A stretch of DNA of 10,131 bases. Source: RGIG8775 sp045660295. GTDB lineage: Bacteria > Bacillota > Clostridia > Oscillospirales > CAG-272. A model generated the notes under the pieces. That model was not told where the DNA came from. It made no database searches and saw only the letters and a program-made list of their open reading frames with translations. A program made the position numbers and the translations under genes. Shown here in pieces: positions 1-5,776 of the stretch. The stretch is from positions 1 through 10,131 of the forward strand of contig JAZRDN010000023.1 in NCBI GenBank assembly GCA_045660295.1, given 5' to 3'. Numbering within the stretch: position 1 is the stretch's first letter; every line of letters begins with the position of its first letter.

Positions 1-70
1 GGTGCGCTCTTTTTTAGTTTTTTCTCGTGTTTTCGACTTCTTTTTCTGTTAAATCCTGCTTTTCCCACAT

Positions 71-125
71 TAAATTCCACTTATTTCTCATACTAAATTC
101 CACTGCTTTCCTACTGTGGAATTTA
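71..125. repeat. Short direct and inverted repeats in AT-rich intergenic DNA
   Basis: TAAATTCCACT occurs twice in direct orientation (71-81 and 94-104). Its inverted partner GTGGAATTTA follows at 116-125, so 94-103 and 116-125 form a 10-bp stem with a 12-nt loop. The rest of 1-235 is T-rich and holds only a minor GTGAA/TTCAC hairpin at 188-199. I see no convincing gene here. The role is unknown; it may be a decayed small repeat or an operator for the promoter at 236. Confidence 0.5.
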
Positions 126-235
126 CTTTGGGAATTCACGAGTATTTTTTGCGGGGGCTTTTTATGCGCTTTTTTGTAGCGGATTTGGTGAATTTTCACA
201 AAAAGCAAGAGAGGGGAAACCCTTTTCCTTTTTAC

Positions 236-264
236 TTGACAAACGGTTGCATATAATGTAAAAT
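236..264 (+). promoter_or_regulatory. Sigma-A promoter of the LRR lipoprotein remnant
   Basis: A perfect -35 TTGACA (236-241) is followed after exactly 17 bp by TAAAAT (259-264), one mismatch from the -10 consensus. Transcription would start near 271, about 28 nt before the ATG at 299, with AAGGAG at 286-291 as ribosome binding site. A TATAAT at 252-257 lies only 10 bp from the -35 and is not the likely -10 for it. Confidence 0.7.
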
Positions 265-298
265 AAAAGTGTATATCCTTAGAAAAAGGAGTTACTTT

Positions 299-548
299 AT
301 GAAAAAATTATTACTTATTTTGCTTACTTGCGTATTAATATTATCTCTGTTTGCTTGTGGAAGGGAAGAACCGCCCGCCGAGACCGATGTTTCTGAGCCG
401 CCCGCGCCTATTGCCACTGAGGGGGCTTGTTTATATCGGGTACAAGGGTACTGACACTGACATAATCATTCCTGCCGAATACGGCGGTCTTAAGGTCACG
501 TCTATTGGCGACTGCGCCTTTACGGGCAACACGAGTATTCGTCCGTAA
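299..548 (+). pseudogene. Frameshifted, truncated LRR (BspA-like) lipoprotein
   Basis: The start is ATG 299, chosen because AAGGAG (286-291) sits 7 nt upstream and the product begins with a lipoprotein signal: MKK, a hydrophobic core and a lipobox LFAC with Cys20. A Glu/Pro-rich linker follows. The frame as read stops at 452-454. In the frame one base over, the sequence continues in register as VYIGYKGTDTDIIIPAEY, then GLKVTSIGDCAFTGNTSI, which is the LRR_5 pattern of BspA-type surface proteins. Removing one G from the five at 421-425 joins the two frames into an 82-residue protein ending at the TAA 546-548. Even repaired, it holds only one LRR unit, whereas family members carry many, so it is also cut short at the 3' side. 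The promoter and ribosome binding site look intact. A sequencing error at the G run would explain the shift but not the truncation. Family members are exported and surface-anchored; function here is probably lost. Confidence 0.7.
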
Positions 549-582
549 CCGAACGCGGAAAAAACATTTAAAATTATATGTC

Positions 583-618
583 AAAACAGCCTCCCATTAA
601 ATGCGGGAGGCTGTTTTT
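583..618. terminator. Bidirectional intrinsic terminator
   Basis: ACAGCCTCCC (586-595) pairs perfectly with GGGAGGCTGT (605-614) around a 9-nt loop. The stem is flanked by AAA (583-585) and TTTTT (614-618), so a U-tract follows it on either strand. It serves the rightward LRR remnant ending at 548 and the leftward sipL-like gene ending at 655, which converge here. Confidence 0.9.
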
Positions 619-654
619 ACGTGTGTCAGCTTAATTATTGCACGGTGCGGTGGC

Positions 655-2148
655 TCAAACTAACAAAAATTGGGGAATATGGGTATTGGCGTTGGGGTTT
701 TTGGCGATTATTGAGTCGGTGGTGACGTGGTAGCGCTTTGCTACATCCCAAATCGAGCCGCCCGAGGCTGGGAAACAGACGGTAATAGCGCTGTCTTTGT
801 CCAGCGTCTCGCCGAAAACGCCCTCGTCAAGCGCCTCTAACGAGTCTTTTACGCAAATCCTTCCCGTGGCGTGAAGCTCGCAGTCTATCGACAGGCGACC
901 GCTGTCGAGCTTCGTCCTTAACGCTATCGGAGCTACCGCGCACTCGCAGAGAACAGGCGCGCCAGACTTGCCGTCAACCTCGTATCGGAACGGCAGCTTG
1001 ACCTCTTTCGTGCCGTATTCGCCGTCTTTTTTAGTGAGGAAATTAACCGCGGTCTCGCCTGTTACCGCCCATTTGGAGCGGTCAAATTCGATGTTTTTTA
1101 CTGTCGCCGCGGCGTTTGCATCAATTATCTCGGCATCGGCTTCAAAGCCCATGCCCTCAAGCGGCTCGTAAAGGCTTGCGGTAAAGTTGCCCGAAAAGGC
1201 GCGCTCGGATATGGGAAATTCGTAGCGCTTGGTAGTGGTTTGCGACTCGACCTCTGTGGAGAACAGGTCGCGCGTGTATTCGGCGCGTCGGGTCTCCTGC
1301 GCGTCCAGCTTAACGGCAAGCTCCAGTTCGCAGGATATCTTATTTTCGTCAAGGGTGAAGTCCGCGTCGATACAGCATGCTGTCGCCGTGCACTCGCAAA
1401 GCGGCGAAAGCCCCTCTGCGTTTATGACCTCGGCAAAGGGAATCTTGCGGTGTATTTTGAATGGCGTTGATTCGCCGTCGTCCACCGTGGCGAGAAGTGA
1501 CAGATGCGCAGTGCCCTTGACCACCGCTTCGTCGCGTCCAGGCTCGATGCTTTCCACCGCCACCGCCGCCTCGTGGCAGATTATACGCAGGTCGCCCGAT
1601 ACGCCGCTTGGAAGTTCGGGGGTGAAATCGTCGGATATCTGTATGCTTTCGAGCGCCGAGGGCAGAATGTGAGCGTATTCGCTCACGCCTTGAAGCCGCT
1701 GGATAGCAGAGGGATTCTCCACGTATGTAAGTCGCTCGCCAAGCTCGGTCTCGGCAAAGCCGCGCATGCGGCCTCTCAGCTTGCAACGAATGGAGAGCTT
1801 ACGCGGAGCGGTGGCGCGTGAGATAAGACTTTCGGGTGTGACCTCGCAAAGCAGGGCAAGCATGTCTGCGCCTATCTCCGCGCCCTTGCGTGCCTCGGTC
1901 AGCTCGTAGCCTTCACGGGCTCTTGTGGAATAGAGTCCCCCGTCGCCCGCGGCGTAAAGGATATCGTAGATAATCTCGCCGTTCATGCCCACGCGAGAGG
2001 CATCGGAGAATGGGGTTGGGGGAGTGAGTGTCACGCCCACACGGAGAAGTCGGCGCACCTCGGGCTCGTAGTCGGGCATTGAGATCTCGGCGGTAAAGTC
2101 GCTTGTTGCGGTTTTGTCGCAAATCGGTATAACTATCTTGTCGTTCAT
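655..2148 (-). CDS. sipL: SipL-like spore morphogenesis protein (SPOCS/DUF3794 + LysM)
   Basis: This 497-residue soluble protein has no signal peptide or membrane segment. Three beta-rich regions of SPOCS (DUF3794) character can be made out at about residues 20-130, 185-275 and 340-430, the first with DYEPEVRRLLRV and GEIIYDILYAA. A LysM domain ends the protein (about 455-497), with SIWDVAKRYHVTTDSI as its core. Repeated SPOCS domains plus one terminal LysM at about 500 residues is the architecture of Clostridioides difficile SipL, which binds the coat ATPase SpoIVA through its LysM and anchors coat to the forespore; there LysM does not act as a peptidoglycan binder. The start is supported by AGGAGG at 2155-2160, 6 nt before ATG. 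A candidate sigma-E promoter lies just upstream, matching known mother-cell expression. It ends at the shared terminator 583-618. Other clostridial DUF3794 proteins exist, so strict orthology to SipL is likely but not proven. Confidence 0.8.
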   Translation of the reverse strand: MNDKIVIPICDKTATSDFTAEISMPDYEPEVRRLLRVGVTLTPPTPFSDASRVGMNGEIIYDILYAAGDGGLYSTRAREGYELTEARKGAEIGADMLALLCEVTPESLISRATAPRKLSIRCKLRGRMRGFAETELGERLTYVENPSAIQRLQGVSEYAHILPSALESIQISDDFTPELPSGVSGDLRIICHEAAVAVESIEPGRDEAVVKGTAHLSLLATVDDGESTPFKIHRKIPFAEVINAEGLSPLCECTATACCIDADFTLDENKISCELELAVKLDAQETRRAEYTRDLFSTEVESQTTTKRYEFPISERAFSGNFTASLYEPLEGMGFEADAEIIDANAAATVKNIEFDRSKWAVTGETAVNFLTKKDGEYGTKEVKLPFRYEVDGKSGAPVLCECAVAPIALRTKLDSGRLSIDCELHATGRICVKDSLEALDEGVFGETLDKDSAITVCFPASGGSIWDVAKRYHVTTDSIIAKNPNANTHIPQFLLV

Positions 2149-2179
2149 TTGCGTCCTCCTGTTTTTCTTTTTTTGCTAC

Positions 2180-2208
2180 ATTATATGAACGACTCCGCGG
2201 TTATATAC
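2180..2208 (-). promoter_or_regulatory. Candidate sigma-E promoter of the sipL-like gene
   Basis: Read on the minus strand, GTATATA (2208-2202) is followed after 14 bp by CATATAAT (2187-2180). The sigma-E consensus is roughly kmATATT, 14-15 bp, CATACAnT; the -10 here has a single T-for-C change and the -35 has two mismatches. Transcription would start near 2172, giving a leader of about 24 nt with AGGAGG before the ATG at 2148. The TATAAT core could also suggest sigma-A, but no TTGACA-like box lies 17 bp upstream. Confidence 0.5.
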
Positions 2209-2243
2209 CACAACAGAATCTACTGTGTTGATGTGTTTTATTT

Positions 2244-2269
2244 GTGCTATAAATTAATGTTTTTAGCAC
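2244..2269. repeat. Imperfect inverted repeat between repeat A and the sipL-like promoter
   Basis: GTGCTATAAA (2244-2253) pairs with TTTTTAGCAC (2260-2269), with one T-T mismatch and a 6-nt loop. It lies between the end of repeat copy A and the candidate sigma-E promoter. No U-tract follows on the minus strand. It may be an outlying part of the hairpin-rich repeat or an independent structure. Confidence 0.4.
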
Positions 2270-2285
2270 TATGTTCGCACTATCT

Positions 2286-2627
2286 CCGCAAAAAAAGTTT
2301 TGATCAAACTTTTTCAAAAGTTTGCGGATTGTCAAGGCAGAGCCTTGGCTCGCTCGTCGCAACGAGCGAAACGCCCCAAGCGGCGTTTCTTTGGTTCTTT
2401 CTTTGCGCCTTTTGTGCCAAAGAAAGAACATTGTGGTTAAAACTAACTTTTAAATGCACTGTACAACAGTTTTATAAGGTATAAACCGTTAGTCCGATTT
2501 TTCTTTTTGAAGGCGAAGGCGCAAAAAGAAAAAGCTCACAAAAAGAAAAACGCCGCAGGAGTTATTTCGCCGCGTGCGCGCGGCGACAAGGGCTACGCGC
2601 CCTTGACTGGCGCCACCTCGCCGGTGG
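2286..2627 (+). repeat. Dispersed hairpin-rich repeat, copy A
   Basis: This copy fills most of the gap 2149-2739 and is the reference orientation. In order it holds CCGCAAA...TTTGCGG ends around an AT-rich segment (2286-2327); CAAGGC/GCCTTG (2333-2347); CGCTCGT/ACGAGCG (2351-2368); AAACGCC/GGCGTTT (2369-2388); the 12-bp GTTCTTTCTTTG/CAAAGAAAGAAC (2394-2429); a linear stretch around ACTAAC and AACCGTTAGTCC (2430-2496); the 12-bp TTTTTCTTTTTG/CAAAAAGAAAAA (2498-2533); CGCCGCG/CGCGGCG (2568-2585); CAAGGGC/GCCCTTG (2587-2605); and a copy-specific hairpin CCACC/GGTGG (2613-2627). The core is 2286-2612. Positions 2316-2371 are identical to copy B, and 2562-2612 are identical in all three copies. 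Open frames crossing it are chance. It lies downstream of rarA and upstream of the sipL-like gene. Confidence 0.9.
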
Positions 2628-2656
2628 GGGCTCCCTTGGCTGCAGTGCAAACATAC

Positions 2657-2676
2657 CGCTAAACAATAATTTAGCG
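2657..2676. repeat. Hairpin between repeat A and the rarA terminator
   Basis: CGCTAAA (2657-2663) pairs perfectly with TTTAGCG (2670-2676) around a 6-nt loop. It has no U-tract on either side and is not found in the other two repeat copies. Its role is unknown; it could be a secondary 3'-end hairpin of the rarA transcript. Confidence 0.45.
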
Positions 2677-2691
2677 TACAAACCATATGCC

Positions 2692-2722
2692 AAAAGCAAA
2701 GGCGCTCGCTTAAGCGAGCGCC
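2692..2722 (-). terminator. Intrinsic terminator downstream of rarA
   Basis: GGCGCTCGC and GCGAGCGCC pair perfectly around a TTAA loop (2701-2722), 17 bp past the rarA stop. On the minus strand the stem is followed by TTTGCTTTT (2700-2692), an interrupted U-tract. The stem is very strong, so termination is likely despite the break in the tract. Confidence 0.75.
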
Positions 2723-2739
2723 TATTATTCTTGCGGGCG

Positions 2740-3957
2740 TTATTGTTTCTTTATCTCTTTCCAATACGCCGCGGCGGCTGATTCGGTTTTGTTTTCGGCG
2801 GGGGTGTAGTAGGTCTTGTCCTTTATGTCGTTAGGCAGATATTGCTGCTTGACATAGTGGTTGGGGTAGTCGTGGGGGTACTTATAGCCCTTATAAAGCG
2901 GAGCTTGGAGATGCGTGGGAACGTCTGTGCCCAGCCCGTTCTGCACGTCTGCCGTTGCCGCCAGCACCGCGTTGTGGGCGGCGTTGGATTTGGGCGAGGT
3001 GGCAAGCATTATCGCCGCGTTGGCAAGCGTAAGCCTTGCCTCGGGCATGCCAAGCTCGCGAGCCGACTCCACGCAGGCACGTGTAATGACCGCCGCCATT
3101 GGGTACGCCAGCCCCACGTCCTCGGAGGCGATGACCTGAAGTCTGCGGCAGACCGCCAGCAGCTCGCCCGCCTCAAGGAGTCTCGCCAGATAAAAGACCG
3201 CCGCGTCGGGGTCAGAGCCTCTTATCGACTTTTGCAGGCAGGACAAGAGGTCGTAGTGCGTGCCGTCGTCAAAGTTGCCGATGCCCGACGAGAAGCTGTC
3301 AACCACTTCCTCGGTGATAACCTCGCCTGCCGTATAGAAGGCGTTTTCTATAAGACCGATAGCGCGTCTCACGTCGCCCGACGTAGAGCGTGCGATGAAA
3401 TCGAGAGTCCCTGGGTCTATGGTCTTTTCGCTTCCGCTTTCGGTATTAAGGTGCTCAAGGGCGCGCAAAAGCGCCTTTTTGCAGGCTTCCTTTTCCACGG
3501 GCTTGAACTCGAAAAGCGAGGAGCGCGAAATTATGGCGTTATGGATATAAAAATGAGGATTTTCGGTGGTTGAGGCGATAAGCGTCACGCGACCGTCCTC
3601 GATATATTCAAGCAGAGTTTGCTGCTGCTTGCGATTGAAATACTGTATCTCGTCTATGTACAGGAGAATTCCGCCGGCAGAGAACAGGTTGCCTGTCTGG
3701 TTAAGGATCTCCTTGACGTCGGCAAGCGAGGCGGTGGTGGCGTTGAGCTTGTGGAAGCTCATGCCCGACAGCGACGCTATAACGCGCGAGGCGGTGGTTT
3801 TGCCCGTGCCGGGAGGGCCGAAAAAGATCATATTAGTTATTCTTCCGCTCGAAATCATCCTGCGGACGATGCCGTCCTTGCCGAAAAGATGATCTTGCCC
3901 CACGATGTCATCAAAACTCGTGGGGCGCAAAAGATCTGCAAGTTGTTGATTTTTCAT
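2740..3957 (-). CDS. rarA: Replication-associated recombination protein A (RarA/MgsA) AAA+ ATPase
   Basis: This 405-residue cytoplasmic ATPase has the full RarA layout. Walker A GPPGTGKT is at residues 47-54, Walker B ILLYIDEI at 97-104 followed by QYFNRKQQQ, sensor 1 ASTTENP at 128-134, an arginine-finger region SRSS at 144-147, and a sensor 2/lid stretch with GDVRRAIGLIENA. The C-terminal half is the tetramerisation domain, ending with YKYPHDYPNHYVKQQYLP, a family hallmark. Length is slightly below the usual 420-440. RarA acts at stalled replication forks and gaps, interacting in known species with SSB and the clamp loader. Its ATG lies only 6 nt after the stop of the lipoprotein gene upstream and no good Shine-Dalgarno is visible, so translation is probably coupled and the two are co-transcribed from the promoter at 4254-4282. 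It ends at the terminator 2692-2722. Confidence 0.95.
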   Translation of the reverse strand: MKNQQLADLLRPTSFDDIVGQDHLFGKDGIVRRMISSGRITNMIFFGPPGTGKTTASRVIASLSGMSFHKLNATTASLADVKEILNQTGNLFSAGGILLYIDEIQYFNRKQQQTLLEYIEDGRVTLIASTTENPHFYIHNAIISRSSLFEFKPVEKEACKKALLRALEHLNTESGSEKTIDPGTLDFIARSTSGDVRRAIGLIENAFYTAGEVITEEVVDSFSSGIGNFDDGTHYDLLSCLQKSIRGSDPDAAVFYLARLLEAGELLAVCRRLQVIASEDVGLAYPMAAVITRACVESARELGMPEARLTLANAAIMLATSPKSNAAHNAVLAATADVQNGLGTDVPTHLQAPLYKGYKYPHDYPNHYVKQQYLPNDIKDKTYYTPAENKTESAAAAYWKEIKKQ

Positions 3958-3963
3958 ACTTTT

Positions 3964-4215
3964 TTAGGGACGGGGAGTAAGCGGACCCCAGCCCGGCTCG
4001 TCGTTAGCGGGAGCGGCGTCGATATATGCGTCGTCCTGTGTATCATCAACGGGGGGAGCGGTTACAAAGCCTGTATCACCGTCATCGGAGCCGCTTAACG
4101 TGGGAGTTTCGTAATCGTCGAAGATATTCTCGGTATTGTCAACGCAAGCTACTGCCGCCAAAAGGATCATGGTGAGGCAGAGGGAAAGAGCGATCATTCT
4201 CTTAAAGTTTTTCAT
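3964..4215 (-). CDS. Small acidic lipoprotein of unknown function
   Basis: This 83-residue product starts with KNFKR, a hydrophobic core and AAVAC, giving a predicted lipidated Cys24. The mature part is short, rich in Asp, Pro, Thr and Gly, probably disordered, and ends in GPLTPRP. I recognise no domain. The start is supported by AAGGAG (4222-4227) 6 nt upstream, and a near-consensus sigma-A promoter lies immediately before. It is the first gene of an operon with rarA, only 6 nt apart. That pairing does not point to a function, because a surface lipoprotein and a replication ATPase act in different compartments. The AAVAC box has Ala rather than Leu at -3, which is acceptable but not ideal. 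Confidence 0.75.
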   Translation of the reverse strand: MKNFKRMIALSLCLTMILLAAVACVDNTENIFDDYETPTLSGSDDGDTGFVTAPPVDDTQDDAYIDAAPANDEPGWGPLTPRP

Positions 4216-4253
4216 TTTGTTCTCCTTTCAAAATGAGAATATATACACGGTTT

Positions 4254-4282
4254 ATTATATCATACTTTTTTCGCTTTGTCAA
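4254..4282 (-). promoter_or_regulatory. Consensus sigma-A promoter of the lipoprotein-rarA operon
   Basis: On the minus strand a perfect TTGACA (4282-4277) and a perfect TATAAT (4259-4254) are separated by exactly 17 bp. The start point would be near 4247, about 30 nt before the lipoprotein ATG. Such a full match predicts strong constitutive transcription. The -35 lies inside a small CGCTT/AAGCG inverted repeat, which could be a weak operator or chance. Confidence 0.9.
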
Positions 4283-4321
4283 GCGAGTAATTATCAGTTC
4301 ATGATTGATTTATGATTGAGA

Positions 4322-5635
4322 TCAATGATAATAGTAATTGGGTACTGCGTCGCGGAGCGTGGTGGAGTTCAGAAGCTCGTCGTTTACGCTGATCTTTTCG
4401 TGGTACTTGGAAAGCACTGTGTTGAAAAGCTCGCTTTTGAGGTTCTCGGTGAAATCGTAGACGCCGTAATTGGTGTCCTTGAACCAGCCCGCGTAGTCGG
4501 GTTTTGCGTAAGCTCCCTCCTCAAGAGCGTATTTGCGGATGATGTGAAGTCCGCTTTCGTCCTGAAGCAGAGTCATTTCGCCGACCTGCATGTCGGCGAG
4601 CTTAGCCGCCGCGCTGTCCAGGAAAGCGTAGCTGTCAGACGAGCCGAGGGTCTGATAGGTCACGTTGCTTGCCACGTAGATCGTTGTTGTTGCCGAAACG
4701 CCGTCGTCACTGTAAGCGTATGCCAGCGACTCGAACATGCTGTCGCTCTCCGCGCCAAGCTCCATAAGCTCGGCGGCGAGGTCTATGCGCTCAAGCCACT
4801 TCTCGTGGGTGTAGTCCTCGGTCTTTTGGTATCCGTCCTCGTCGAGTATCGGGGAGGGGACTCCGCTCTTGGTGTCGTAGGCTATCTTGCCGTCCTCTTT
4901 GTAGTAGACCAGCTTTCCGTCGTCGCCCATTATCGGCGTTCCGCCCGCGGTGTCGTACGCCACGTTTCCGTTGCCGTCAAAGTAGACGGTGTCGCCGTTT
5001 TCATCGGTTTGGTAGACGTTGTAAAAGTTGGCGAGATATATCTGCCTGAAGGCGTAGTAGTTGTTTTCAAGGTACTCTTGCTTTATGCCCGCGCCTATTT
5101 TTGAGCCGTCCTTGCCGTAGAGCTCGTTTGCCACGTGCTCTGCCTTGGCGTTTAACAGCTTGTACTCGCGGAGCGCGCCGTATGTAAAGCCGTAGCCCTC
5201 AAGCACACCCTCAAGCGCCTTTTGGCTTCCGCCGCCGAACTCCTCAACAAAGGCGCTCATTTCGGCGTCTATGGCTTTTACGGTAGAGTCGGGAAGCGTG
5301 AGCTTCATTTCGTCAAAGAGCGCCGCCGCGGAGAGCAGATTTTTCGCCTTTTGATAGATAGCGTAGGTATAGTAGGCGTCGTTTGTGGTGGAGTTGGAGT
5401 CTATCACCGTATCCCAGAACTCGGCGCTATTGTGGTCGCCGTAGTAGTAGTTGATAAGGTACGCCATGTTGCCTTTTTGTATCGAGAGCATAAGGCGGTA
5501 GACGTCCATGGAGAGCGCCGCGCCGTCAAGCTCCATAAGGTTTTCCTGCTTGTCGCCGCAAGCAGAGAGGGGAAGAACGAGGAGAATGGCGAGAATGAGA
5601 CAGGCTATTCTTTTGGTAAGAGTTTTGTTTTTCAT
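4322..5635 (-). CDS. PrsA/SurA-like foldase lipoprotein with divergent parvulin domain
   Basis: This 437-residue lipoprotein has signal KNKTLTKR, a hydrophobic core and lipobox LSAC with Cys26, so it is anchored on the outer face of the membrane. Residues 40-170 look helical, like the N-terminal chaperone part of PrsA/SurA proteins. Parvulin-like (PpiC) pieces follow: FRQIYLANFY near 196 as the first strand, AAELMELGAESDSMFESLAYAYSDD written across 287-311, and VGEMTLL...GLHIIRKY at 351-369, which matches the end of parvulin domains. Between the first strand and first helix lies an inserted tandem beta-type repeat (215-268). A C-terminal helix and a Tyr-rich tail NYYYH follow. Catalytic residues are hard to place, so it may be a chaperone without isomerase activity. 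AGGA (5646-5649) is 10 nt before ATG. It follows mfd on the same strand, a common clostridial order, here split by repeat copy B. No clear terminator follows before the next promoter. Confidence 0.75.
   Translation of the reverse strand: MKNKTLTKRIACLILAILLVLPLSACGDKQENLMELDGAALSMDVYRLMLSIQKGNMAYLINYYYGDHNSAEFWDTVIDSNSTTNDAYYTYAIYQKAKNLLSAAALFDEMKLTLPDSTVKAIDAEMSAFVEEFGGGSQKALEGVLEGYGFTYGALREYKLLNAKAEHVANELYGKDGSKIGAGIKQEYLENNYYAFRQIYLANFYNVYQTDENGDTVYFDGNGNVAYDTAGGTPIMGDDGKLVYYKEDGKIAYDTKSGVPSPILDEDGYQKTEDYTHEKWLERIDLAAELMELGAESDSMFESLAYAYSDDGVSATTTIYVASNVTYQTLGSSDSYAFLDSAAAKLADMQVGEMTLLQDESGLHIIRKYALEEGAYAKPDYAGWFKDTNYGVYDFTENLKSELFNTVLSKYHEKISVNDELLNSTTLRDAVPNYYYH
4832..4993 (-). repeat. 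Two-unit tandem repeat within the foldase gene
   Basis: Residues 215-240 (DTVYFDGNGNVAYDT, then GGTPIMGDDG) align with 241-268 (KLVYYKEDGKIAYDT, then KSGVPSPILDEDG). The shared pattern is VYY-x(2-3)-G-x-(I/V)-AYDT-x-x-G-x-P...DxDG. Each unit looks like a beta-hairpin with acidic turns, possibly able to bind calcium. The units are diverged at protein level, so the duplication is not recent. Confidence 0.7.
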
Positions 5636-5703
5636 GATTTTCGTGTCCTTTTTGATGTGAGGAATTATTTTTTTGCTACCGCAGTGGGCGTGGGAGCAAA
5701 GGA

Positions 5704-5720
5704 GCGTGTGTTTAGCACGC
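5704..5720. repeat. Small inverted repeat upstream of the foldase gene
   Basis: GCGTG (5704-5708) pairs with CACGC (5716-5720) around a 7-nt loop. The stretch 5636-5776 otherwise holds no promoter I can support on the minus strand. TAGCAC occurs here and again at 5745-5750, but no further structure is clear. Confidence 0.35.
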
Positions 5721-5776
5721 GACTGATGGTAACGACAGCTTTGTTAGCACAAGCTTGGAACGCTGACCAATTGCCT

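Noticed and set aside
14..208. Minus-strand frame of 64 codons
   Set aside because: It needs a TTG start, has no Shine-Dalgarno, is Lys-rich by composition and runs through the TAAATTCCACT repeats. No family is recognisable.
252..257. TATAAT as the -10 of the promoter at 236
   Set aside because: It lies only 10 bp from TTGACA. TAAAAT at 259-264 gives the correct 17-bp spacing.
421..425. Phase-variable homopolymer switch
   Set aside because: Five Gs is too short for efficient slippage, and the downstream LRR part is truncated anyway, so a pseudogene or sequencing error is simpler.
2458..2470. Covarying small hairpin in the repeat centre (ACTGT/ACAGT in A, ATTG/CAAT in B, TGTT/AACA in C) and a long-range ACTAAC/GTTAGT pairing
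   Set aside because: The stems are only 4-6 bp with impractical loops in B, and the long-range pairing is broken in C (GTTAAT). Not enough to claim structure.
2149..2764. Several open frames on both strands across repeat copy A (to 111 codons)
   Set aside because: They are translations of hairpin arms. A related peptide (LRRASQGSALTIRKLLKKFDQ) reappears in copy B on the opposite genomic strand because the DNA is repeated, and reading frames are not preserved across the whole unit.
4316..5104. 262-codon plus-strand frame antisense to the foldase gene, and similar long antisense frames at 1229-1672 and 2842-3573
   Set aside because: These arise from the GC-biased third positions of the real minus-strand genes, whose families, start sites and ribosome binding sites are clear.
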